A DNA stretch of 64,000 bases from Gnetum montanum (GCA_015680685.1 MNCI01025435.1:102567-166566); one strand, 5' to 3'. Shown: positions 33,217 through 45,957, counted from the stretch's first letter. The notes: a model not told the origin generated them from the sequence alone. Numbers and translations are program-made.

Positions 33217-34012
33217 TGATGAGTGGCGAGGTAGCCCTACACTCAACCATACGTATACGAGCGTAACACGCACAATTCGGTTGAACTCCATAGACTAAAT
33301 GCCTACATGCCTCATGGAACGCTTAAGGTTAATTATTCGTTGTCTTCCTAGACTTACTTGTATTTGTCACGGTGTATGGTTAAGTAAGTTTGAGGTATAT
33401 GATTTTTATATCTTTTTCTGTTTTATCTCCTATGCTATTGGGGTGAAGGGTTGAGAGACTAATTGACTAACTCTAACTAACGAACTAAGTCTAAATTAAC
33501 CTAGCATCAACATCTATTCCCACTTACCGTTCACACCCTGAACCAATGTAACTGTGGTTACCAAACGCTAGTCATTGCTGGGATCACCACGCGTAACGCA
33601 CGTGCTCGAAGAAGTCGTACTGAGGCACTTAACTAGGAGAGAAGGGTTGAGAAAGATTTAATTCCTAATAAAGCATTTAAATGGAAAATAGTAAATAACA
33701 ATAAATAAAATCCTAATTAGCTTGTTCCATGCACTGCAAGGTTTATCCAAGAACTTTTTCTTTATTTTCATACACAAACTTGTGTTCAGGTATAATGTTT
33801 GCTCGAATAAAGATTCGTTCACTTTGGAGTTCCTACTATGGGTACATGGAAAATATTCTATCTCTGGAGAGATCAAACTGGCAGAGTTTCACTATGATCT
33901 AAGCCTAGGATGGAAAACAAGGGAGAGCCGCCTCTTATTTATAGATATGACGGTGGACCGCGATATCGCGAGGGATGCAATATCGTGATGGCCGTGATAT
34001 CGCATCCCATCA
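33217..34012 (-). repeat. 5' LTR of element B
   Basis: 796 bp. It matches the 3' LTR but lacks about 34 bp of the GATATCG cluster (33959-34005), including half of the 24-bp palindrome. It also shows scattered C-to-T type changes. TATA box at 33936-33943, minus strand. Confidence 0.95.
33349..33392 (-). promoter_or_regulatory. LTR stem-loop, decayed copy
   Basis: The same position as in the 3' LTR, with two stem positions unpaired on the sense strand (9 of 11 pairs left) by transitions. Confidence 0.55.
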
Positions 34013-34017
34013 ATTAA

Positions 34018-34340
34018 GTACAAACCACCATTAGCAAACAACTACGACACCATTGTGTCTCATTGGAAATAAAGAATTTTTAATAGAAAATAAGAAATAT
34101 TCACACCAAAATAAAGTAAAATATAAAAGAAATTGTAAAATATTCAAGAAAGTCAAAACATACTAATGATGTTATAAAATAGGTATAAAAACAAAGAAAG
34201 TGTAAAACAAAAAGGTTCAAAAACTAAGCAGCCACTTTAATCAGTTATCATGGATGGCCATCTCCTCCATGACTAAGTTGAAAGGAGGAGATCCAAAAAA
34301 TTGAGTGAGGACATCCATCCTATGAGGAATTGCTTGCACT
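34018..34340 (-). other. C spacer, right part
   Basis: Non-coding continuation of C after the B insertion, with a TAAAACAAAAA-type low-complexity stretch at 34150-34220 and GGCCATCTCCTCCATGACTAAG at 34251, matching B's spacer at 29919. Confidence 0.6.
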
Positions 34341-35560
34341 GGCTTACTTGGGCTCATGGAAAGGTTTGAATTTTTTTATAATAATAAATTACTTTTTATT
34401 TGGGCTCTCAAGCTTGTATATTAGCATGGCCCTAGAAGAAAAGGTTTTGGAAATGATGTAAGGCCCTTTCCAAAATGTTTGGAACTTAGTTTGTTGAGGC
34501 ATGTGTGTGGGGTTCCATTAGAGCACCTTGTCTCTAGGTTGAAATTTTACCTTTCGTATTCTAAGGTCATGGCATTTTTTGTTGAATACCTTATGCACTT
34601 CATTCAAAGATAGGACCACCAATCTATTCTCATCTTTCTTTTTGTGCTTGGCTAAGGTCAAGGTCAAGGTCATAGGCTGTTGAAAGTATATCGAGCTCAG
34701 ATTAAATTAGAAGAGTTGGTAATTTTTGATACACCAGCTCATAGGGAGAATAGGCTATAGGGAGTTTCCATGTTGAGCGGTATGCCTAGAGGGCATCATT
34801 AAGTTTTGTGCTCCAGTCTCTCCTATATTTGCTTATTATTCTTATTAACATCATAGTGATTTCCCTATTTGTAACCACTACTTGATCGTTGGCTTGGGGG
34901 TGGTAGGGTGTTGTTAGTTTATGTTCAAACTAGAAGCCTTGCATGAGTTTGTGAAAAGTAGCACTTGTAAAATGAGTAGCATTGTCAAAAATTAGTGCAC
35001 GTGGCACCACAAACCTATTTATAATGTTTTGTTGTACAAACCCTGCAGTAGTGGAAGATGTACAGTCAGTGAAGGCTATTACTTCTGCCCATTTTGTACA
35101 ATAGTCAACAATGGCTATTATGTATGCCTTTTTGTTTGACATGGGTGTGATGGGACCCATAAATTTTATGCCCCATATATCAAAGGATTCTAGTGGTTGG
35201 ATCCATTACTGAGGTTTGTCTATTTGAGTGGTCATCCCACCATCTTGTTGATAGCATTCACAAGTATAGACAAATTGGTAGATGTCCATGAAGAGTGTTG
35301 GCAAATAATACTACACCATCAGGATCTTAATGGTCGTGCATCTTCTTGCATAGTGACCTCCATAAAGACCCTCATGAACATCTTGGAAAATGTGCAATAA
35401 ATCAGCATTAGGGACACACCAACGAACCAAGCCATCAATGCATACCTTGTAAAGGTGTTTTTTTGATTTCCATAAAGCGTTTGGCTTGATGAAGAAATTG
35501 TTGTTTCTTGTAGTGGTTTAAGTATTGTTGCATCTCTTTAGTGAGAAGATAAGTGAAGAT
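34340..35560 (-). pseudogene. Element C integrase
   Basis: Inserts the DNA copy into the host genome. The N-terminal zinc-binding part (about 35400-35240) reads VHEGLYGGHYARRC... and later YTCECYQQDGG, where the second Cys of the HHCC set is Tyr. The catalytic core has WGIKFMGPITPMS, then IAIVDYCTKWAEVIAF (first Asp), ALIFDNATHFTS (second Asp) and PYHPQANDQVVVTNREI, where the catalytic Glu of the usual GQVE is Val. The WGIxFMGP wording is typical of Athila/Tat integrases. A C-terminal remnant YSPYELVYQK follows. Stops are present, and with the Glu lost this copy cannot be active. Confidence 0.8.
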
Positions 35561-35599
35561 GCCATTGTACCATTTTGGTTTAGTGGGTACTTGTTCATT

Positions 35600-36960
35600 T
35601 ATTGCATTGGCAAAGAGGATTTCATCAAGAACTTGATTAGAGAGTGGCCTCTCCTCCTCTTTGTTGTCCCATCATAACCAAGACAAGTGATCAATGGTCA
35701 CATTCTTAGTTTCCTTTTGATCTACCATTGTAAGATTGAACTCCTATAAGATCACTAGTCACCATATGACATAAGGGCTCATCATCAGCTTGTTCATTAG
35801 GAAGAAAATGGCATTGTGGCAAGCACATAGTGCTTGAACTTCTCCAAGGCATACACCACTTCCATCAACTCTTTCTTCCTTGTGGTGTAGTTGAGTTGTG
35901 CACCCACAATGCATTAGCTTACACAGTGGATGTAGTATGGACGTTTCTGATTGTTCAACTATGTAAGAATTGCTCCTAAGGCATAGTTTTATGTGTCCAT
36001 CATAATGTGAAATGGATGGGACCAATCAAGTGCTCATGGATATGGAGTTTCTATGAGCTTTTCTTTGAGTTGCTGGAATGCCTTTTCACATTTCTTGGTC
36101 CATATGAATGAATAATCTTTCTTTGTAAACTTGATAAAAAATTTAGTGATCTTAGAAAAATTCTCTATGAATTATCAGTAGTAACTAGTGTGTCTCAGGA
36201 ATGATTGCACATCTTTAACAATTTTTGATTGGTGGGTTATTCATTGGATGACCCTAATCTTTTCAGGGTCTACCTCAATCCCTAATTGAGAAATTATATG
36301 CCCCAACATAATGCCCTCCTAGACCATGAGATGGCTCTTCTACTAATTGAACTAAATATTAGTTTCAACATACATTGTCAGCACTTTCTCAAGATGGTCT
36401 AGGGATTCCTAAAATGTAGCACCATAGGTGGAGAATTCATCCATAAAGACTTCTATCCCACTACCGATCTACTATTGAAAAATGCTAAGGACAAGGCATT
36501 AGAAGGTTGTAGGGGCATTACATAGACCAAATGGCATCTTTCAATATGCAAGACTTTCCCAGGAACTTGTGAATGTAGTTTTGGCCTAATGCTTTGGCGC
36601 AATCTAAATCTAGTTATAGCCACTATAACCATCCAGAAAGCTATAATAGCAATGCCTAGAGATGGTGTCCAACACCTAGTCTACAAATGAAAATGGAAAA
36701 TGATCTTTGTAGGTCTCCATGTTCAACAACCTAAAATCAATAAAGATCCTCCACTTGTCACCTTTGATTGACACAATCACAAGTGGGCTAATCCACTCAC
36801 TATCTTCAATTGGATAGATGAACATCATCTTGAGTAATTGTTCAATTTCCTCTTTGATGATATACTTCAATTTGGGATTTAACTACCACTGTGGTTGCCT
36901 CCTTGGCTTGATGAAAGGATTAGTATAGATGCTATGATGGCATATCCTAGGATCAATCCC
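35600..36960 (-). pseudogene. Element C reverse transcriptase-RNase H
   Basis: RT begins with YTNPFIKPRRQPQW, then IEQLLKMMFIYPIEDSEWISP, WRIFIDFRLLNMETYKDHFP and MPFGLCNAPTTF, all typical of OTA-clade (Athila/Tat) gypsy RTs. The catalytic box is VFMDEFSTYG, with Glu in place of the second Asp of FMDDF. LGHIISQLGIEVDPEKI and the connection region with FSKITKFF follow. RNase H starts at about 36040 with PFHIMMDTxNYALGAIL (usual DASD changed) and KELMEVVYALEKFKHYV. Stops occur every 30-60 residues. The linker between protease and RT (36960-37440) shows only a weak open segment. Confidence 0.8.
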
Positions 36961-37439
36961 TATGAGTTTAGGATATGACCAAGAAAAGGCTATTGGCTAT
37001 TTGTTAAGAACATTAAGTACCATAATTTTCTACTCAAGAGTAAGATTGGCATTGACAAAAACCAACTTACCATTTTTCAAGAATACATACTCCATGCCAA
37101 AATGTAGAGTTTTCAACTCTAAGGGCTTCTATTTAAAAATTTAAGGGATTTCCAACTCTTTCCAATAAGTGTCATTAGGTTCATCATTAGAGAGTTGGTA
37201 ATGAACTTGTTCTAGTTCATCCATGCCCTCAACATAGGAACATGTTAGGCTCTTAGTGGATTCTATGCAAAGTGTGCTACTTTTAGGATCAGCTGCTAGC
37301 CATTGGGTATCCTCTTGTTTTATGGTTTTTTCATACAAGCACCTATATTTTTCACATTCATTTACACACTATCTACATGCTTTGATTCATGTGATTTTGA
37401 TATATCATCATTGCTACACAAAGTTTCACTATATATCAC

Positions 37440-38020
37440 TATGCGTAATGCATGGAACTCTCTTCTTATCAATCTTTCCAAAAGCATTTTCCTTGGAGAT
37501 TTCTAGGGAAAGATATATGATGGCCATTTGTGCATTAATGGTGCTCAACCAAGCCCTTCCCATAATGATTAGAATGTCCCTCTTGCAGTTATCGACCTTG
37601 ATAACTAGGAAACCAACAAGATAGAATCACTCGTAGACAATGGTCACAATATCCTTTACCAGTCGTAAGGAAATAGTGATGGACTATTCTGTCAATTCTA
37701 AATAAATGTTTCTCTTCTTGAGAGGAGGCATGTTCTAAGCTTTGTACATTTTGTGAGAAATAAAATTTACATCAAAACCTGATCAAAAAGAGCCTTGCAT
37801 GGCTCATTTTTAGTGAGCTACAAATAGATGAGGGCACTTCCAAGATCAGCTCTTTTCCTAGAAAGGTTATCAGTCTTGATCCAACCAGATACATCATAGG
37901 TTAACATGACTATGTAGATATTAGAAGGCATTTGGTTTGAAGGGTTCTTGAAGGGACTAGATGTAGAGGATAAAGAAGACATAGGGTAACTAGCTGCATG
38001 GGTCGGTGAGGGCTTCATAG
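37440..38020 (-). pseudogene. Element C protease, decayed
   Basis: The minus strand begins MPSNIYIVMLTYDVSGWIKT, corresponding to B's MHMVMLTHTITYWIKVGHLP, then KNEPCKALFD, where B has NKPHKALLDSGS. In other frames SITISLRLVKDIVTIVY and IMGRAWLSTINA are recognisable. The order and spacing are as in B's protease. Several frameshifts and a damaged active-site loop make this copy inactive. Confidence 0.7.
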
Positions 38021-38049
38021 GGCTATTGGTTCAAAAGAATGATGTTTTT

Positions 38050-40352
38050 CTGGGTTTGGGTTTCAAGCCACTTGGCAGAGGAATTGGTTGTAAGTTAATG
38101 GCCCTGGTAGTGTTACATTGCTATTGTTGTGTGGAAATTTCATCATGCATGGATGGAACATGTGGTAATGAGGTTGAGGAAGGAGGAACATTTGCTAAAG
38201 GATGAGGAGGATCCTGTTGAAATGGGGATTCCCCTTTAGGAGATGGAAAATGAGCTTTGTGATACTTTGAAGGGTAGTAGTGATGCTGAAAAGAAGAGTG
38301 GTTGGAAGAGTCATGAAAAGACATGGGTTGTTGAACATAGTACCCATATGGATATGGTTTTCTATAAGGGTACTACTACCTCAGTAGTGGCATCCCCCAC
38401 AACTAGTTACTACCACTGATGATACTACTCATATGGTTATGGTGGAGCTTCACTTGGATAGTAAGCTTGTTGTTGTTGATGAAACTATTTGGGATTGCCT
38501 TGAGGATAAGGCAATCTTTTGGGTGCTTGCCTTCTTGCTAGCCTAGGATTTAGAGTGTACACCCCAGACTCCTACTAATGTGAGATAATAGGGCAACATC
38601 CCTTAGGATGTTCATATTGGTAGATTTCATATCCACCATTGTCATCTGGTTCTAACTCCACAACCTCTTCTACTACAATAGCTTTGCCCTTACCCCTTTG
38701 GTAGGCACGTTTAGCCTTCTTTCTTCTCCTGCAATCATGATCACTACTTTGCTCATTGGATTTTTCTACAATTTTCATAGTATTTTGGAGTTTTTAATCC
38801 AAAGATTCCCACATTTTGTCCATCTTGGTTGAAATTTTGAAAACAAATTTTGAAATTGGCAAGGTTTTTCGCTACACGACTTCATCAAGTGATGCCTCCT
38901 CCTTGCTATCACAAAATCATACCTTCATTTTTTAATGGAAGGTTCCTAATTTTATTCTTCAATAGTTTTCCATTTTCTAAATTATTCTTATTCTTTTACA
39001 ACCTACTTGATCAACCTTTGTATTTATTAAACCCTTAGTTTTGACATCTCCCTTGGGCATAGACCCTAAGAGTTCTTCTCATTTCTATTCGGAGCCCATC
39101 TATGATATGGCAAAGGTCATCCCATTGAGAATAATCATGGCCAAGACATTTGTGCAAAAGAGAATAATACCTACCCATGGCTACTTCCAAGGGTTCATGT
39201 GTTCCTTGTCGCTAGCCTTGGATTTGCTTTCTCAAGTTGGACACTCAAGAGTACATCTGATATTTTTCATTGAATAGCTCAAGCATCCTACTCCACCTTT
39301 GGATTGATTCCGGCTCCAAAGAGTGGTACCAACTTTCAGCTTTTTTTATGAGTGTCTTGGGAAAGAGCTAAATTTTTGCTAGTTATTTTTGATTTTTTGC
39401 AAAGTACAAGCATCATGAAAGACTTGAAGATGGATCTCTAAATCTAAGTAATAACCCCCCTAAAATTTAGGAATATTGTTCATATCCAACCTCTTGATTC
39501 TACTATCTTTCACATGCTTGGTCAGAATTCTGATTACCTCTATGATGTTTAGCATGCTTCAAGTTGTAAGTAAAGGTTCATGATCATCATGATTTCGATG
39601 ATGCCTATGATGTCCTCTACTACCCCTTCGTTCATGGTAGGGCCTATGATCATTATTGTCCCACCATTCACCTTCATCATGGTTTTTCCCTCTATGGTTT
39701 TAGTTAGATTTAGAGGACGAGGAAGAAGATGCACATGAGGAGGATGAAGAGGGAGGAGGACTGCTACCACTATGGTGTCTACCAGCTTCTCTCTATTATC
39801 ACAACCACAATCATCAAATTTATCTTCATCATGATGCTTGCCTAAGTCCCTGCCTTGACTCCCACTTTTGCCTAAACTAGGATTGTTGATAGTGGACTGT
39901 AAATTTAGGTTCAAGGAACCTTCACTAGAGTCAAGGGATGGAGAATCTTCATGTTGAGAACCCCCCAGAGGAAGGATCCTCATTGTCTTTTTGGTTCAGT
40001 AGGAACAAGGGGTTAGTAAACTATTTTCCCTTCGTAACTTCATGGCACTTTTCTTGGTGCTAATTTCTTTTGCCTTGTGTTTCAATGAATGGTAGTTCAA
40101 AAAGTCATGGTCCTACACAATGTATTCTTCATGGAGATCCTAAATGTCCAACCTCTTGAGAGTTTGGAGCAGCATCCCAAGAATAGATCAGTCAAGTAGC
40201 AACACAACATTTCCCTCCATGTCTCTCCACTATAGCTATTCATCCTAGTGTAGGATGAAGATGACATTAGGCACAAACTCATTTAGATGAGTATACACCA
40301 CTTTGAATTCTTGGGGCACTAGTAGTTTTGATTCATCATGCTTGTGAGAATA
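38050..40352 (-). pseudogene. gag: Element C gag, decayed
   Basis: The N-terminal start equivalent to B's ATG (MSSSHKS) is at about 40352 but reads ATA, so the start is lost. An acidic and His/Arg/Ser-rich part with an open frame at 39983-39549 leads to the core at 39545-39000 (IRILTKHVKDSRIKRLDMNN, QVFHDACTLQKI), spread over frames. Near 38640 the knuckle is YEIYQYEHPKGCCPIISH, with both first Cys residues changed to Tyr compared with B's CEICQYDHPK. A Pro/Ser/His-rich tail ends near 38100. The loss of both Cys by the same change suggests decay after silencing. Confidence 0.75.
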
Positions 40353-40496
40353 AGATATTTTTACTTAGAAGAAAAATAATAGTATGCTTTAATTATAATA
40401 ATAATAATTATTCAAATAATTGTAACTTTAGGGTTCATTCCAATGATCTTAAATGATTCTCACTAAGTCTTAGATAGTACACATAGCAAACTACAA

Positions 40497-40516
40497 GTCC
40501 TCGACAATGGTGCCAA
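40497..40516 (-). other. Primer binding site of C, tRNA-Asp type
   Basis: The minus strand reads TTGGCACCATTGTCGAGGAC directly before the 5' LTR. Confidence 0.75.
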
Positions 40517-41400
40517 TGATGAGTGGTAGGTATTCCTATGTCCAACCATATGAATCACAAGCATTCACTCATGATCTAGTTGAATTCCAAGGACTTTAGC
40601 CCTCTAAGTAAATTGGTTCTAGGAGGTGAATCAACTATTGCAATTGTTATCTTCTGAGTTACACTTGTGAGTACAAGGGTATGTTTAAGTATAACTAAGG
40701 CATGTGATTTTTATCATTTTAAATTATAAGTTTCCTAAGAATAAAGAATATGGAATAAAGTAATTAATTACTAAATTAATCTAACTAGCTAACACTTAAC
40801 TAATCCTAACTAATCCTAACATAAGCATTTGTTCCCACTTGTTGTACACATCCTGAACATGTATAGCACTACTAGGTTACCAAACATTAAGCATTGATGG
40901 GATTACCAAGCATTACATGTATGCCTGAAGTGGTTGTACTTATGTGCTTAATTAATCTATTTAATATAGTTTAATTAATCAATTAATAACTTAATTACTT
41001 AAAACATTAAAGGAAATTGCTTAAAATATTAAATCCATAAAGGAAACAATTAATCTATTTCAAAGTACCACAAGGTTTATTAGGAAGCTCATCTTTATTG
41101 CTGCACACACTACAATGCTTAGGTACAATAGTGCTCAAATAAAGATCCATAAACTCTTTGACTCCTATTGCTGGTACTTAGAAAGTATTCTAACTTTTAG
41201 AAAGAAAAAATGCTAGAGCTTGACTACAATTTATGTAAAGGATGCAATAAATGTAGTGGATTGAGCACATTTATAGGTGAAATAGGGTGCATTGTCGATG
41301 GGTACATGTCAACAGGTCAAACCTTGTGTCGATGAGATCTCGTCGATGGGGTTGCATTGACGACATCCCATTGATGCAACCAAGCCATGATGCTTCATTA
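40517..41400 (-). repeat. 5' LTR of element C
   Basis: 884 bp, from TGATGAGTGGTAGGTATTCC to CCATGATGCTTCATTA on the + strand. It is closest to the solo LTR and to F's LTR, and carries CATTGATGGG/GTCGATG repeats in U3 where A and B have GATATCGC. The terminal CATTA has decayed from CATCA. GCAAG follows as the expected target duplication, but no partner LTR was found. Confidence 0.85.
40656..40697 (-). promoter_or_regulatory. LTR stem-loop, C version
   Basis: Arms GAGTTACACTT and AAGTATAACTA form 9 of 11 pairs, with a 20-nt loop starting AAACATAC on the sense strand. Confidence 0.55.
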
Positions 41401-44400
41401 GCAAGGAAGAAATACTCAGTTAAAATTAGGTAATTATGAAAACTAAAAATTAATTAACTTTTGGCATATAAAATGGTCCAATTTATAACATTTTAAACAT
41501 AGAAGCAAGGGAGATCACAATAGAAGAGAAGAAAAAGCATTATTGTAACAATGACGTTCTAAACCAAGTTTTGGCTTTTCAATTTTTCTTTCTATAAGCT
41601 AGTTTTCTCATTTAGTATCTAGTTTTAAAAATTACTTTTCTAAATGTTTAAATCATAGAATAATATATATGTTAGCTTTGGATTAAGTTATTTTATCTAA
41701 ATATTACAAAAGTTTAACTTACTATTTCTTTTCTCATGAAATTAGATAGCTTTGTTAAGTATCAATTTTTGATGAGTTTAGCTAAAGATTATTATTATTA
41801 GATTAACAACTTAGCCAAATGATAAAATAAATTTCCATTTGAAGTTATAGCTCTGTTTGCATTCTTCTTGAAATTTTTCTTTGGATAAGTATATTAACAG
41901 ATGGCTTAAGCTTTCTTTTAGTATAAGCTTGAAAGGCTATCATTTTAACATCAAGAAGGATTTAGCATTTTAGAACTCAAAAAATATTACTCTTTCAAAA
42001 CTAATTTAAAATCATAGTTAGAAGGTTAAAAAGTTATTATGTTATTGAATATTTTTCAAAAAAAAAAAACTATTTTTATTTTCAACATCATAGTCAATTT
42101 TCATTGTGTTAAGATATACACATAAGACATTAGCTCATAAAATCTACCTAAAGCTATTTGGAGGTATCTATGTAGTGGTGGAGATAAAAACCATCAACCA
42201 CTAAAAGAAAGTTTTAACGAGTTGGTTTTTACACTAACATAGCATGCTAGAGCTTTCTTTAACTGAAACCAAACATTTTCATACTTAGTTTCTATAATGA
42301 TCAAATTCACAATATCCCTAATGATGTTGGTCTTAGGTCTAAAGCTAAAACTATCTAGTCTTAAATTTTTCATAGAAATGATATTATTAAATCATAGCTT
42401 TGGAGAAATTTAGCTAAAACTCTTCTATGTACTAGTGCTCTTTGTTAATTTAGAAGAAATTTTCTTTGGTTAGGTTTCTCATTATCGCTACGTATTACTA
42501 AAAGTTGAAAATACTTAGCCCTTTCTCTTATAGATAATTTGAGAAATTGTAGTGTCCACATCCATAAATCTAAGCATTAATTCTTACCTCTCCTTAGGTG
42601 GCACCTTGATTCTCCTAAAAATGGATTTCTTGAATTACTTTTAATGACTAAGATTGATTGTAATTTTATGACTGTGATAGATTTAGAGTGTTACTAATAT
42701 GCTTGTATTGATGATCAGTTGAATGACCAACTATTCTTCCTTGTGATTGATCTAAGTTAGGCTAATGTGTGTTGCATGTATTACTAGATGCAAAGTACAT
42801 AGTATGTACTACCAATTGATTTAGCATATATTCATGAAATGAACAAAAAAATGTTTTAGTAGAAATGAAGCTAAAATGTTGTGTTATTTATGATATTGTT
42901 ACTAAGCTTTTATTTTTTTGTTGCATGACCTATGTGCATTAAAATGATTTCTTAAACTCATTTGGATGTTTATGTGTGAACTCTATGTGAGTGTGTGTGT
43001 ATTAGTGTGGGTCTCTCATGTACTTGCTTTGGTGTATATTCATATAAGTCTTAAATATCTTATTTCTAAAGGCTACTATGTGAATTCTATGTATTTAGCA
43101 ATTAGATTAGGAAAGAAAAGAAGAAACAAATATTTTTATGTTATGCTTAAAGGATTGAAAGAGGTATGTTTGGTGTAGTACAAATGATTATTTTAAATAT
43201 ATATATACATATGCACATGTTGCTAAGGAACTTTATCAATAAATCAAGTGGAAGAACTTGACCTATGAATCAATAATATTATGTATATCATAGTGATATT
43301 ATTTTAAATAACAAAGATGTGGAATGTTGTGTATGTTGTTATTACATTGTTCTTTAGAATTTCATCAGTTAATAGAATATAAGTATTCCCTTCATAACAA
43401 TTTGCTAACAAGGACCAATGATTCCTTATATGAGGATTAGTACCACTATAGAAAGTGAGTATTGTTGGACCCATGTCTATTTTATGATTTTCTAAAATTT
43501 AAAGAATTGGTAAATTCTTAGTTCTTGATAGAAAAATTAGCTTGATGATTCCTTTGAATGATTAATGCTTGTATTTGAATTTTGATTCTTATTTATGTAC
43601 CTTCTCAAGTTTGATTTTGTTATCTTTCTATGGGTCCAATGGAGTTGGGAAAATTTAGGATGTTAATCTATGTCTATTAAATGTTAGTGATGTTAAATTA
43701 TGGTTGTTAAATGTAGGTTCTTTCTCTATTTTCTATTATGATAAATTAGATAGTTTGATTAAATGTTAATGTCATGCAATTTATTATTTTAGGTTAGAAA
43801 AGTTGAATTGAAATAATTTTTATTGGAAGGATTGCTGAAAGAAAATAAGTTAGTATTATTGTGCAATTAAATGGATTTTATATTGCTAATTTATACATTT
43901 TTTATTACCAATTATTGAGTTAGACAAGTTTTTGATGAACAACATCTAATATATTATTATGGTATAAGAAAAATCAAAATCTAATTAGTACATAAAGAGA
44001 AAATCAAACTTGTACATTGTATCAAAGAAATCTTATATAAATTTTTGTTACTATTTTATTTTCATGGTTGTTTTTAATTTTTTATTAAGAGTTTTAATAA
44101 TGTTATTTCTAAACTATCATTTTATAAGATTCTTATTCTTGTTGTCTACTATATGTGAACAAGTCTATTAATGTTTATAATCTAGTTTTTGAATTTTCTT
44201 GCTTGAAAAATGCTAGATATTATATCAATGACAATGATAAAGGATAATCACTTGAAGGCATAGTGCTTATCTCACTAAATGAGATTCTAGGAGGATTGCT
44301 AGATGAGTAAGTGCCTAACCTCTTCAAGTAGTCATATCCAAGATCAAACTTAGGTCTTTAACTTGTTAACATTGGCAATGATATTGTGAATAAATGTAAA

Positions 44401-44863
44401 TATTTTTATATTATTTTGTATTTCAATTTATAATTTTCCAAGTACATGAATAATATATTTTCCTTAAGTTTGAATTATGACTAGTTATATTTTGGCTATG
44501 CATAATTTAAGACTACTAAATGAAGTGATGGAATTAATTGGCTTCTTGGTAAGCTAGATGGTTGTGGATACAATTTTAAGTCTTAACTATTTTCACATTT
44601 ATACTACACCTTCAATGCATAGTATACTAAGAGATATCAATTATCATATTGAAATTCTCTTCCTACTAGATCCTTAGTTCATTGTTTGCATCATATAATT
44701 TTTTTGTTATACTTTATTTTACTTGAAAAATTTATGACAATATATATGCAAGTTAAATTTCTAATAATTAATCAATATTTTGGAGAAAAAAAGAAAGTTT
44801 ACTCTTGCATTTTCAGCTAGATTGTTAGAGGCTTCAAGTGTTAATTCTTGCCTCCTACAAATG
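41401..44863. other. No gene recognised
   Basis: AT-rich sequence outside element C and before element E. Open frames are short (longest 70 codons at 42966) and show no family signature. A TA-rich microsatellite lies near 43195-43212. Confidence 0.4.
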
Positions 44864-45934
44864 TGGTGTAGGGACACCTCTTTTGATCTTCTTGATCTTC
44901 CTTAAGTGTGTGTTTTGCAAGTTTTAAACACTAGAGAGATGTCTTGGTAGACTAGAAGATGTCTTAGCTGAGGCTTGGGATTGATAGAAGACATTTTGAT
45001 ATCAAAGGAGACGTCTTGGTGTTTAAACTAATGTCTTGTGTGAGATGTCCCAACTAAGAAGAAGACATCTTAGCAGAGACATCTCCCAGAACATGAGACA
45101 TCTTGAATAAGATGTCTCCACTATAAATGGAATGTCTTGAAAAAGATGTCTTCCCTACAAATAGGACATCTTAGGAAAGAAGTCTTGCCAAAAGTGAAGA
45201 TGTCTTAACCTCCAAAAAGGACATATCATAAAAATAGTGGACAACTTGCTTGAGAACTAGGTTGACATAGAGATATCTTTCCAAGGCTAGAGATAACTCG
45301 TATGGATGAAAAAACATTTAAAAATACTAGTCCCAATTTGGAAAATAGCCAAAACATGATGGAAAAGGATGGAAATAATCAAGGAGAAGGTGAGAAGACT
45401 TGGGAAATATCTGAAGAGCCTTAAGTTGACTTGAGGAAAGGTTTCTAGATTTCTTATCTTCTAGTTTATGATAAATCTTATTGTATTTTCACCATTTTTA
45501 GAAAAGGAGGAAGAAGAAGAGCTCTTAAGAGTGGAGAGTTGAGTAAGAGATTATGGGTGAAAACATTGAGTGAGTGCAATTGATGATTTTAACTCCAAGA
45601 CTAAATTGTGATGTGTTGGTCTTTATGTTCTATTCTCTTGTGTCTTACTTGTGAGTTGAAATCTTAGTTCTGGTTTGTGAAAGAGATTCTCTAATTGGTT
45701 ATGCCTTGCATTGAGAAAAACCATTGTATGATTATAAAGCATCATGCTCTACAATATCATTTGATTGTGATATATTTTTGGATTTTTAAGGGTTTTTGAG
45801 AACTGATTGTAATCTTCTAATAAATTAATTGAAGATAGCTAGTTTTCTTGTTTTCTAGCAAAAATGTTTTATCTTTGCTTAATATCTAGATTTAGTATTT
45901 GAAGGTGATTTATTTATGAAGCAAACCTACTCTA
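44864..45934 (+). repeat. 5' LTR of element E
   Basis: About 1071 bp, from TGGTGTAGGGACACC to CTACTCTA. It aligns along its length with 50685-51686. The ends are set by comparison with the right copy, the primer site and the target duplication, so they may be off by a few bases. Confidence 0.75.
44936..45240. repeat. AGATGTCTT / AAGACATCT cluster in E U3
   Basis: More than a dozen copies of AGATGTCT(T) or its reverse complement occur in 300 bp, in both orientations, around CTATAAATGG at 45122. The right LTR has the same cluster at 50752-51040. Such dyad-rich arrays in U3 are candidate factor-binding sites. Confidence 0.75.
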
Positions 45935-45941
45935 GAATTAT

Positions 45942-45957
45942 TGGTATCATAGCATAG
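45942..45957 (+). other. Primer binding site of E, tRNA-iMet type
   Basis: TGGTATCATAGCATAG matches the common plant site TGGTATCAGAGC for initiator tRNA-Met with one change. Confidence 0.8.

Larger units (their letters stand above)
27132..34012 (-). mobile_element. Element B: complete non-autonomous gypsy element (gag + protease)
   Basis: 6.9-kb minus-strand element with LTRs 27132-27961 (3') and 33217-34012 (5') and perfect target duplications ATTAA at 27127-27131 and 34013-34017. It has a tRNA-Asp primer site, gag with a knuckle, and a protease. RT, RNase H, integrase and the accessory ORF are all absent. After the protease the sequence passes straight into the spacer that lies after integrase in C (29890-29960 matches 34217-34290), so one pol deletion explains the structure. 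It is inserted in C in the same orientation. Confidence 0.9.
14632..41400 (-). mobile_element. Element C: Athila/Tat-like gypsy element, hit by A and B
   Basis: Large minus-strand element. Reading from its 5' end at the right: LTR (40517-41400), tRNA-Asp primer site, gag, protease, RT-RNase H, integrase, a non-coding spacer and an accessory ORF ending at 14632. Two complete relatives, B and A, are inserted in the spacer. Without them about 11.2 kb remains. Its spacer pieces (16800-18200, 26840-27131, 34013-34340) line up in order with B's own spacer (28570-29990), which shows that they were once contiguous. The 3' UTR and 3' LTR are missing: homology breaks at about 14632 against D1. All coding parts are disrupted. 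This is the only member here that retains all pol domains. Confidence 0.8.

Noticed and set aside
42966-43178. 70-codon open frame with a hydrophobic N-terminus
   Set aside because: Length is within chance expectation for this composition; no support from neighbours.
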